Of a stretch of 16,171 nt of DNA, positions 6,548-13,225 are shown one piece after another. The translations under genes were made by a program, and so were the position numbers. Source of the DNA: JAENVT01 sp031370745. Lineage in GTDB: Bacteria > Actinomycetota > Acidimicrobiia > Acidimicrobiales > Ilumatobacteraceae. The stretch covers positions 1-16,171 of the forward strand of contig JANMQX010000070.1 in NCBI GenBank assembly GCA_031370745.1. The letters are read 5' to 3'. The notes below the pieces were generated by a model that ran no database searches, was not told where the DNA came from, and saw only the letters and a list, made by a program, of their open reading frames with translations. Numbering within the stretch: the stretch's first letter is position 1; each line of letters starts with the position of its first letter.

Positions 6548-7809
6548 TGGACGAGCAACGGATCGAAGCCGCGCTGCGTGTCGCACCGCCAGATGAACCA
6601 ACATATGAACGCGACGTCGCTGACCGGCTGCGAGCACGGACGGCAGCCGCCCACGAGCAACCGCCCACAAATGTGGTGGAGCTCGTCGAGCTGGCACCTC
6701 GCCGACGCTCGTTGCTCGCGATCTCAATGGCTGTTGCCGCGGCCGTCGTGTTGATGATCGCGCTTGCGGTCGTTGCCCGATCCCAGCAGCCTCAGCTCGC
6801 AACAACACCAACGACGATCACCCCATCACCGAGTTCCTCGATCACTCCTGGCAGCCAGCTCACGGAACTCGCCGGGCGTTGGGTCGGAGCGACGCCAACT
6901 TCGGTGACGACACCGAACCCGTCGGCGTCGGCATTTTTGGCCTTCAGCGAGGATCGCGTGAGCTTGGAGCACCTCTCCGGCGGCATCGTTCACGACTTCA
7001 ATTCTCGGGTCACGGTGACCGGCGTCGGCCAGCTGCGGCTGACTCTTACCGACCAGTTGGGGCGGTGCGCTGGCGGGGCCATCGGTGAATATCGCTGGAC
7101 ACTTTCGCCGCAAGCAACGACGTTGACGGTGGTCGCTGTCAGCGATGAGTGCGCGACCCGCGGCGAGGCCCTGGCCGGCACGTGGACGCACACCGTATGC
7201 CCGGCGCGGGGAGGCGACTGCCTCGGGCCATTGGAGGCCGGACGCTACGCCTCGGTGCATTTCGACCCATTCGGCAGCAACTCGTACGGTGAGGTCGCCT
7301 ACGACGTCACCGACGGCTGGGCCTCGACGTTTGACGACAAGAGCCGGCTGACATTGCTACCACCCGGTGGTGACCAGTCAGAGATTCATGGGTTGTATCT
7401 CTTCGCCGACGTCGCCCCGGCCAACGCCGACTGTTCTGCGACGGCGAGCACTGTCACCGACTCGGCTGCGGCGGTTGCCGCCGCGCTGGCAGCTATGCCC
7501 GGGCTTTCGGTGACGGCTTCCGAAGCAACCATCGGCGCCTACCAAGCTCAGGCGCTCGACCTCACCGCCGCAGCAACACTGCCGTGTGCCGGTGAACAGC
7601 CGCTGCTCACCTCCAAGTCGGGTAGCTCGACGTCGTGGACGTTGGCCATCGGCCACAGTCAACGGATGCGGATCTTGCTCGTCGACCTTCCCGGCGGCCG
7701 AACGATGGCGATCGTCGTCGCCAGCGACCGATCCGCCCCCGAGTACGCACAGCTGCTCGATGCCTCGACCGTCGTGATCAATTCGTTCGTCTTGTCAGCG
7801 ACGCACTGA
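6547..7809 (+). CDS. Single-pass membrane partner of the sigma factor (anti-sigma-like) with cysteine-containing ectodomain
   Basis: The product has 420 residues. The cytoplasmic part is short (1-55) and includes ERDVADRLRARTAAAH. One membrane helix spans about 56-77, followed by a Thr/Ser/Pro linker to about 103. Ectodomain half A (about 105-225) has a lipocalin-like beta pattern (LAGRWVG, then EYRWTLSPQATTLTVV, then ALAGTWTHT). Half B (about 226-420) begins GRYASVHFD, contains YDVTDGW and ends VVINSFVLS, resembling a PsbP/DcrB-like fold. Six cysteines lie at 174, 202, 218, 225, 296 and 347. Its one-base overlap with the sigma gene suggests an anti-sigma role, but the HxxxCxxC zinc anti-sigma motif is absent, so any sigma binding would use another helix-type surface. 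The ectodomain is a paralogue of the next gene's product. Confidence 0.75.
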   Translation: MDEQRIEAALRVAPPDEPTYERDVADRLRARTAAAHEQPPTNVVELVELAPRRRSLLAISMAVAAAVVLMIALAVVARSQQPQLATTPTTITPSPSSSITPGSQLTELAGRWVGATPTSVTTPNPSASAFLAFSEDRVSLEHLSGGIVHDFNSRVTVTGVGQLRLTLTDQLGRCAGGAIGEYRWTLSPQATTLTVVAVSDECATRGEALAGTWTHTVCPARGGDCLGPLEAGRYASVHFDPFGSNSYGEVAYDVTDGWASTFDDKSRLTLLPPGGDQSEIHGLYLFADVAPANADCSATASTVTDSAAAVAAALAAMPGLSVTASEATIGAYQAQALDLTAAATLPCAGEQPLLTSKSGSSTSWTLAIGHSQRMRILLVDLPGGRTMAIVVASDRSAPEYAQLLDASTVVINSFVLSATH

Positions 7810-7851
7810 GCATTTTCGGATCCGCCGGCGTCTGCTCGTTACATCCATCGT

Positions 7852-7857
7852 GGAGGT
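7852..7857 (+). promoter_or_regulatory. Ribosome-binding site deciding the lipoprotein start
   Basis: GGAGGT lies 7 nt before ATG 7865. An in-frame GTG at 7850 overlaps this motif and is therefore unlikely to be the start. Confidence 0.75.
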
Positions 7858-7864
7858 AGATGAC

Positions 7865-9073
7865 ATGCCCTGCAGAGCGACACGAGCACTATTCGCCGCC
7901 ATCGCGATCAGCGGATTGCTCGGCGCATGCGGCAGCGACGCCAAGACAGCGACCACGGTGGCAGAGTCCAATGTCGCGACGTCGACAGAGGCGACAACAG
8001 CAGCTACGACGACCGCAAGTACACCGGCGGTTCCGTTGATCGCGGCCACCGCTGCGACCTCCCTTCCGGGAGGCACCCCGAGGGAGCTCGTCGACCGTTG
8101 GGTCGGGCCACCGCGCACGATCGGCACACTCGGCACCGGCACGTCGGCGGCCTTCGTCGACATCTCCGAGGGTTTCCTCGTCTTCAACACCGGGATCGCC
8201 GAGAATCCGAAGGCGTTCGGCTCGGACCTGGCCCCAACCGGCGGCGACACGATCGAAGTGAAGCTTGCCGGCGACGTCCTTGACTGCTTCGACGGGGACG
8301 TCGGCCACTACCGGTGGAGCCTGTCACCACAGGCCACGACGCTGACCCTGACCGCTGCAGATGATGCCTGTGCAGCGCGCCAGGCCGCGCTGGAAGGCAG
8401 TTGGACGCACACGGCGTGCATGGTCGAAGGTCGCGACTGCCTCGGAATCGTCGAGGCCGGCACCTACTCGACCAACCGTTGGAATCCCTACGGCGGGTTC
8501 ACTTATGGCGAGGCGACCTTCACCTTGCCCGACGGATGGGCCGTGGGCTACGACTCGCAGGCCGCGCTCTTCCTGCGTAGCGCCAAGGACTACGCCAAAT
8601 TGGGCAATGATTCGGCGTGGGGGATCAGCGCCTGGGCCGACGTCGCCGCTGCCGTCCCGGACAACCCCGACTGCAGCGGCGGTCCCCCCGACAAAGCCGA
8701 CGCCAGCGTCGGGTCAGGGGCGACAAACATCGCCGCCTGGATGGTCTCGCTGCCGAGCCTCAAAGCGACGCGCTCGACGATGATAATCGGTGGGCTCCCG
8801 GCCGAGGTGGTCGATGCCGAAATCGCTGAAGGCGCAAACGTGTGCAACGGGCTGAAAGTCTTGATCGCCTCGCGGACGTCGAAGCCCGACCCGTTCAACT
8901 TCGGGATCGTCGTTAACCAGCACATGCGCATCATTCTCGTTGACGTCCTCCCGGAGCGGACCGTGGCGATCTTCCTCGACGACAGCCAACACCCCGGATT
9001 CGCTGCGCTGGAGAAGGCGGCGATGCCGATCGTCGAGTCGTTCGTCTTCTCCCCCACCCCACCGACCGCCTGA
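7865..9073 (+). CDS. Lipoprotein paralogous to the upstream ectodomain
   Basis: The product has 402 residues from ATG 7865. A signal peptide ends in lipobox LLGAC, with lipidated Cys22, followed by a Thr/Ala-rich linker to about 65. The rest aligns end to end with the ectodomain of the preceding membrane protein: GHYRWSLSPQATTLTLT, GSWTHTACMVEGRDCLG and ATFTLPDGWAVGYD each have direct counterparts there. Cysteines at 141, 169, 185 and 192 keep the spacing 28-16-7 found in the partner; two more lie at 270 and 327. It also contains AWADVAAAVPDNPDC and ends ESFVFSPTPP. It is probably anchored on the outer membrane face of the cell, co-transcribed with the sigma and partner genes (55-bp gap). Function is unknown; a ligand-binding or decoy sensor role is inference. 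Confidence 0.75.
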   Translation: MPCRATRALFAAIAISGLLGACGSDAKTATTVAESNVATSTEATTAATTTASTPAVPLIAATAATSLPGGTPRELVDRWVGPPRTIGTLGTGTSAAFVDISEGFLVFNTGIAENPKAFGSDLAPTGGDTIEVKLAGDVLDCFDGDVGHYRWSLSPQATTLTLTAADDACAARQAALEGSWTHTACMVEGRDCLGIVEAGTYSTNRWNPYGGFTYGEATFTLPDGWAVGYDSQAALFLRSAKDYAKLGNDSAWGISAWADVAAAVPDNPDCSGGPPDKADASVGSGATNIAAWMVSLPSLKATRSTMIIGGLPAEVVDAEIAEGANVCNGLKVLIASRTSKPDPFNFGIVVNQHMRIILVDVLPERTVAIFLDDSQHPGFAALEKAAMPIVESFVFSPTPPTA

Positions 9074-9103
9074 AGACAATCACACACCCGCAAGGAGAAC
9101 ATC

Positions 9104-10147
9104 ATGCGAACACTCTCTCGTTCGACTCGGGCCGGCACCGCTTTCATCGCCGTCCTCAGCCTGGCGGCCGGGCTGGCACCGGCCTCCCCGGCATCCGCCA
9201 CCCCGCCGGGGACCAACGGGCGCATCGCCTTCATGCGCCACGACGCCGGCGGACATTGGCAGATCTGGACCGCGAACCCGGACATGACCGCCGTCGACCA
9301 AGTCACCGCTGGCCCGTACGACAACGCCTTTCCGGCCTGGTCGCCCGACGGGACCCAAATCGCGTTCGGCAGCACGCGCACCGATACCGCCGGCAGCGGG
9401 GCGATCAGCGACGTCTTCGTGATGTACGCCGACGGCTCGGGTGTCACCCAGTTGACCCATTCGATCGGATGGAGCAGTGAGCCCACGTGGTCACCGGACG
9501 GCCGCCTGATCGCGTTCCACTCCGACGCCGGCAATTGGCCCACGTCGCTGGGCCTGTTCGTCATACGCCCGGACGGCAGTGGTCTGCGACGTCTCACTAC
9601 GCTCTCGCCCGACCTCATCGATCAAGGCAGCGCGCGATTCTCCCCCGACGGGCGCAAGTTGCTCTTTACGCAGCTCAACGGGACATTTGTGCAGGGTGGT
9701 GCGGCGCTGAAGGGCATCAATATCGCCCTGTTCACGATCAACCTCGACGGCACCGGTATCCGTCAGCTGACGCCGTGGGGAATCCACGCCACCGAGGGCG
9801 ACTGGTCCCCCGACGGCACACAGATTGTCATCGGCACCTTCGTCGAACACCTCGGCCACACCAATCGCGTGATGATCATGAACGCCGACGGCTCGAACCT
9901 ACGAGCCCTCACCAACGACCATGGGACCACCGGCATCGGCAAGTTCGAAGCGCTCCGCGTCGAGCAGAGCTACAACCCGACATGGTCGCCCGACGGCACG
10001 ACGATCATGTTCAGCCACCTCGAACTCACCGCCGACGGACATTTCGTCGCCGGCCTGCAAGCGATCTCCCCCGACGGCGGCGGACAGCACTGGATCTCTC
10101 AAACCGACGAACACCAAGCCGACTGGGGCACCGCCCGGCTGCACTGA
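9104..10147 (+). CDS. Secreted PD40/TolB-like beta-propeller protein
   Basis: The product has 347 residues. A Sec signal peptide (about 1-32, ending PASPASA) precedes the propeller. Five blades carry the PD40/WD40-like motif x-W/F-SPDG-x-x-[IL]: at about 79, 129, 179, 234 and 294. Between them are the usual TolB-type turns, for example VMYADGSGVTQLT, VIRPDGSGLRRLT and IMNADGSNLRALT. The first strand NGRIAFMRH and the final EHQADWG would close a sixth blade. AAGGAGA at 9092-9098 sits 5 nt before ATG 9104, which fixes the start. There is no lipobox, so it should be released or held by partners. It follows the lipoprotein gene by 30 bp, suggesting the same operon. Propellers of this kind bind proteins or envelope components; no catalytic residues are apparent. 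Confidence 0.85.
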   Translation: MRTLSRSTRAGTAFIAVLSLAAGLAPASPASATPPGTNGRIAFMRHDAGGHWQIWTANPDMTAVDQVTAGPYDNAFPAWSPDGTQIAFGSTRTDTAGSGAISDVFVMYADGSGVTQLTHSIGWSSEPTWSPDGRLIAFHSDAGNWPTSLGLFVIRPDGSGLRRLTTLSPDLIDQGSARFSPDGRKLLFTQLNGTFVQGGAALKGINIALFTINLDGTGIRQLTPWGIHATEGDWSPDGTQIVIGTFVEHLGHTNRVMIMNADGSNLRALTNDHGTTGIGKFEALRVEQSYNPTWSPDGTTIMFSHLELTADGHFVAGLQAISPDGGGQHWISQTDEHQADWGTARLH

Positions 10148-10291
10148 CGCGGCACAGACCCACCCGGCCGAGGTCAGCAGTGAAAGCGCCCGACAGAGTC
10201 GGAGACGTTGGGTGTCGAGTGCACGCAGCGTGCCGGCCGCGAGCAGCGTCTTTTGGGAATGCAGGTGGCTGGAAGCTGGTTGGGACGTGAC

Positions 10292-10981
10292 ATGACGACA
10301 TGGGGATTTATCGGAAGCGGCAACATCGGGACCACGGTCGCACGACTGGCCGTCGACGCCGGACACAACGTGGTGATGAGCAACAGCAGGGGGCCAGACA
10401 CGCTCGGAGATCTCGTCAAGGAACTCGGCCCGAACGCCCGGGCAGCCACAGCGGAGCAAGCCGGTACCGCCGGTGACGTGGTGGTGGTGACAATCCCGCT
10501 GAAGAACTACCGGGACGTGCCCGTCGACGCGCTGCGGAACAAGGTCGTGATCGACACGATGAACTACTACCCGGAGCGTGACGGTCAGATCGCCGAACTC
10601 GACAACGAGTCGACAACCACGTCAGAGTTGCTTCAGGCGCATCTGCCTGACTCCAACGTCGTCAAGGCATTCAACAACATCTACTTCGAGCACCTCGCAG
10701 CTCTTGCTCGCCCGAAAGGAGCCGACGACCGCAGCGCACTGGCGATCGCCGGCGACGATGCCGACGCAAAGAACACCGTGACCCGGCTCCTCGATGACAT
10801 CGGTTACGACACCGTCGACCTCGGCCCACTGGCCGAGAGCTGGCGCACCCAACGCGACACTGCGGCCTACGGTGCCATGTATGCCGCCGACTCCACCGAC
10901 TGGTCCAAAGGCCCCGGCCGTGGCTCCGCCGACACGGTGACGGCAGCGGCAGCCTCAGCGAAGCGCTATCGCGACATGTGA
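10292..10981 (+). CDS. NAD(P)-binding oxidoreductase, F420-dependent NADP reductase-like
   Basis: The product has 229 residues. An N-terminal Rossmann fold with GFIGSGNIGTTVARLAVDAGH (residues 5-25) is followed by VMSNSRGP, where Ser-Asn-Ser-Arg after the second strand is typical of NADP preference in this family. VVVVTIPLKNYRDVP and VVIDTMNYYPERDG follow, then VVKAFNNIYFEHL and a C-terminal helical part. The layout matches NADPH:F420 oxidoreductase (Fno)-like proteins, many of which are annotated only as NAD(P)-binding. Whether F420 is used cannot be told from the sequence. ATG 10292 is chosen because it directly precedes the Rossmann strand; the frame extends to 10208 but adds nothing family-like. 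There is no obvious operon partner. Confidence 0.85.
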   Translation: MTTWGFIGSGNIGTTVARLAVDAGHNVVMSNSRGPDTLGDLVKELGPNARAATAEQAGTAGDVVVVTIPLKNYRDVPVDALRNKVVIDTMNYYPERDGQIAELDNESTTTSELLQAHLPDSNVVKAFNNIYFEHLAALARPKGADDRSALAIAGDDADAKNTVTRLLDDIGYDTVDLGPLAESWRTQRDTAAYGAMYAADSTDWSKGPGRGSADTVTAAAASAKRYRDM

Positions 10982-11010
10982 CAGCGGGCTGCGATCGACA
11001 CGACACGACC

Positions 11011-11331
11011 AACCGTCCCGGATCCCCGATCTCGTGGACCCCGTTCGTGTACGGCATTTTCGTGTCGCTGTTCGTCTACTTCAACTGCTTCGCCGTCAAT
11101 CAGTGGCTGCAGTACCGGCAACGGGGGACGGTGGAGCTCCACCACCGAATCGACGTTCCCGTCCAACTCGTCTGGGGAGAACAAGACCGTTTCTTCCCCG
11201 TCCAGTGGGCGCACGACATGGTCGCCAACTTCCCCAATGCACGCCTTGACGTCATCCAAGCGGCCGGACTCTTCGCTCACGAGGAACGACCCGCCCAAGT
11301 CGCTGTGGTCCTCCTCCCATTGCTCACCGGG
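11011..11331 (+). pseudogene. Chimeric relic: heliorhodopsin helix joined to alpha/beta-hydrolase C-terminus
   Basis: One open frame contains two unrelated gene pieces. The first (about 11011-11131) reads PFVYGIFVSLFVYFN then CFAVNQWLQYRQRG, which I recognise as the region before the retinal-binding helix of heliorhodopsin. The conserved continuation and the SLVAKS lysine motif are missing. The second (about 11141-11331) reads IDVPVQLVWGEQDRFFP, FPNARLDVI and GLFAHEERPAQVA, the last strand-acid-His segment of an alpha/beta hydrolase, with the acid Asp and catalytic His visible. The two are fused near 11131-11140 without a stop. No proper start exists apart from a GTG at 10978 in unrelated sequence. 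Most likely a deletion joined two decayed genes. A functional protein is unlikely. Confidence 0.75.
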
Positions 11332-11361
11332 CGCGCGGCCAGCCCCCATGTATGACAGTCC

Positions 11362-11383
11362 CCTCGTGACCTTGAACACGAGG
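11362..11383. terminator. Stem-loop between convergent units
   Basis: CCTCGTG (11362-11368) and CACGAGG (11377-11383) form a perfect 7-bp stem with an 8-nt loop. It lies between the plus-strand relic and the minus-strand dehalogenase unit, where a bidirectional terminator is expected. No T-run is present. Confidence 0.4.
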
Positions 11384-11391
11384 ATGCAGAG

Positions 11392-11547
11392 TCATGGCAT
11401 CAGGGAAGTCATCATGCGACCGACGTCCCAGGCCTGGGTCGCGCAGAACGCCTGCAACCTCATCTCCATCATCAGGTTGCGTTCAGCGTCGTCGAGCACG
11501 ATGACTCGACATCCTCGACCCCCATCGACGATCGCGTCGGAGCTCAC
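11392..11547 (-). CDS. Possible 51-aa ORF coupled to the dehalogenase, unknown
   Basis: GTG at 11547-11545 overlaps the TGA of the dehalogenase (GTGA), and the frame runs to TGA at 11394-11392. The peptide includes GGRGCRVIVLDDAERNLMM and RLQAFCATQAWDVGRMM. It resembles no family I recognise. The overlap suggests translational coupling, and the composition (hydrophobic strand, acidic patch, amphipathic helix) is more protein-like than neighbouring non-coding frames. It could equally be the tail of a lost gene. It stops just short of the 11362-11383 stem-loop. Confidence 0.3.
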   Translation of the reverse strand: MSSDAIVDGGRGCRVIVLDDAERNLMMEMRLQAFCATQAWDVGRMMTSLMP

Positions 11548-12443
11548 GATGCGATTGGTTCATCACGCTGGCGGATCCAGGCGGCGATCGCCTCGCCGAT
11601 CTCGTCCGGGCTGTCCTCCTGAACGAAATGATTCCCCGCCACAGTGACCTCGCGCTGGTTCGGCCACATTCGGCAGAACTCCAGTGGGGCGCCGTTCAGG
11701 ATCGCGCCCGGCTCGGCAGCGACCAGCAGCTTGGGCACCGTGCTGGTCGACAACCACGCCGCGTAGTCGGCGACGATCGCCACGACATCGGCGGGTTCGC
11801 CGTCGATCGGGAGCTGGCGCGGCCATGTCAGCGTCGGTCGGCGCCCCTCGCCAGGTTCGGCAAACGGGCGGCGGTACTCGGCCATCTCCGCGTCGCTCAA
11901 CGTGCGCAGGATCGATCCCGGCAGGATCCGCTCTACGAACATGTTGTTGTCGAGCACCATCGCCTCACCCGCCGGCGACCGCATCGCCTGGAACACCTGG
12001 CGAGCGGCCTCCGGCCATTCGTCCCAAGTGACCGGCCGCACGATCGCCTCCATGTAGGCGATCCCGGCGACCTCGTTGCGATGCCGGTTGGCCCAGTCGA
12101 ACCCCAATGCCGATCCCCAGTCGTGCACGACCAGCGTCACCCGCCCGCCGACATCGAGGCCATCGAGCAGGGCATCGAGATAGCGACGATGCTCGACGAA
12201 CGTGTACGAGTCCGGTCCCGACTCGGGAACCTTGTCGGAATCACCCATCCCGATCAGATCGGGCACGATGCACCGCCCGAGCCCCACCAGATGCGGAACC
12301 ACATTGCGCCACAGATATGACGACGTCGGGTTGCCGTGCAACAGCACGATCGGATCACCTGTGCCCGCCTCGACGTAAGCCATGGTGCTGCCGCGCACCT
12401 CGATGCGCTGCTTCGGGAACGGGAACTCTGCTGCGATCGTCAT
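11544..12443 (-). CDS. dhaA: Haloalkane dehalogenase, LinB-like (HLD-II)
   Basis: The product has 299 residues with the alpha/beta-hydrolase fold. It should hydrolyse carbon-halogen bonds of haloalkanes to alcohol, halide and a proton in the cytoplasm. The catalytic pentad is complete and falls at the same numbers as in LinB: halide-binding Asn38 (HGNPTSSYLWR) and Trp109, nucleophile Asp108 (VVHDWGSALGFDWA), acid Glu132 (AYMEAI) and base His272 (GNHFVQEDSPDEIG). RRPTLTWPRQLPI and KLLVAAEPGA are also LinB-type. GGAGG at 12448-12452, 4 nt before ATG 12443, fixes the start; a longer frame from 12509 is not supported. It is intact and surrounded by gene relics. A possible small ORF overlaps its stop. 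The natural substrate cannot be deduced. Confidence 0.95.
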   Translation of the reverse strand: MTIAAEFPFPKQRIEVRGSTMAYVEAGTGDPIVLLHGNPTSSYLWRNVVPHLVGLGRCIVPDLIGMGDSDKVPESGPDSYTFVEHRRYLDALLDGLDVGGRVTLVVHDWGSALGFDWANRHRNEVAGIAYMEAIVRPVTWDEWPEAARQVFQAMRSPAGEAMVLDNNMFVERILPGSILRTLSDAEMAEYRRPFAEPGEGRRPTLTWPRQLPIDGEPADVVAIVADYAAWLSTSTVPKLLVAAEPGAILNGAPLEFCRMWPNQREVTVAGNHFVQEDSPDEIGEAIAAWIRQRDEPIAS

Positions 12444-12447
12444 CAAA

Positions 12448-12452
12448 CCTCC
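12448..12452 (-). promoter_or_regulatory. Ribosome-binding site of the dehalogenase gene
   Basis: GGAGG on the minus strand lies 4 nt before ATG 12443. It rules in this start over the in-frame ATG at 12509. Confidence 0.8.
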
Positions 12453-12593
12453 AACTCGTCGACGAGCGAACCGGTGCCACCCGCCACAATCGTCAGCAAA
12501 CTTAACCATGGTGGGCGGTGAGCAGCCGTGTCCTGCTCGATCAGGCGGGTCTCAGCCAAAGGACTGCCAGCTGGGACTCGCGCAGTTGCAAAA

Positions 12594-12818
12594 ATGCTGT
12601 GTATCGCAGGCATCGGTTTCATCAAAGATGCGTTCTTCGTCGACGTCGGTGCAATCTTCGACCTCGGGGACCCTCGCCCAGTCCAGAACCTGCACCTCGT
12701 CCCAACGGGCGCAGGGGCCGGTGTGAACAGCCTGCGCGGGTTCAATGTCCACTCGCTGGCGATCCAAGTCCCGATCGCCTCGCTGACCGCCAGTGGGACC
12801 AAGCGAACCGACGGAGAA
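12594..12818 (+). pseudogene. DUF4331 protein fragment
   Basis: About 75 residues match the middle of DUF4331 proteins: KDAFFVDVGAIFDL (family pattern DPFFVDLGAIFDL), RPVQNLHLVP, then GVNSLRGFNVHSLAIQVPIASLT. DUF4331 proteins are normally several hundred residues long, and this piece has neither the N-terminal nor the C-terminal parts. The surrounding frame (12528-12947) has no family features on either side. It is a relic of a lost gene. The function of the family is poorly defined. Confidence 0.7.
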
Positions 12819-13225
12819 ACAAGGCGACGCGTAGGTCGAGCCGCACCGCCGATCGTTGCGGCGAAGCAATCCGTTCACGCGCGCTCAGCTTCACAACATC
12901 CGACGCGTCATTGGCGGGCAGTCACGGTCACGCGCTTGTACGCTTGACCAGCGCGACCAGCGCGACCAGCGCGACCAGCGCACCGAGCTGTACGCAACGG
13001 ACACTTATGTCTGCGTGCATCCGCTGTTCCCGGTGCACCGGAATGGCAACTGCTGGCAGGCAACCGTTCTACCGCACGGCATGACGCCCGCGCGATTGCC
13101 GTAGCCACGGGTTACGTGGTCATTCACTCCGGCTTCACGTTGGAGAATCGGGCAGATGAAGATGGTTCGATGGTCACGGAATGCATCAAGCCCAATGAAG
13201 GCCTGCCGTCGACGAGCCGCTCGAC
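12819..13225. other. Non-coding or decayed stretch before manA
   Basis: No recognisable gene. It contains the 9-bp tandem repeat at 12946-12981. A plus-strand frame ends at TGA 13227-13229, overlapping the manA ATG, and reads GYVVIHSGFTLENRADEDGS near its end; I cannot assign it, and it has no clear start. Other open frames are Arg-rich and unlikely. Confidence 0.5.
12946..12981 (+). repeat. Four tandem copies of GACCAGCGC
   Basis: Four perfect 9-bp units lie head to tail. In one frame they read Asp-Gln-Arg repeated, but no supported gene includes them. Confidence 0.95.

Noticed and set aside
10978..11010. Start of the chimeric frame at GTG 10978 overlapping the preceding stop
   Set aside because: The first dozen codons match neither heliorhodopsin nor hydrolase and no ribosome-binding site is seen; the overlap is probably chance.
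12528..12947. A complete 139-aa gene on the plus strand
   Set aside because: Only its middle part is protein-like (DUF4331); both ends are non-coding in character, so it is listed as a fragment.
12946..12981. CRISPR array
   Set aside because: Units are 9 bp and contiguous with no spacers.
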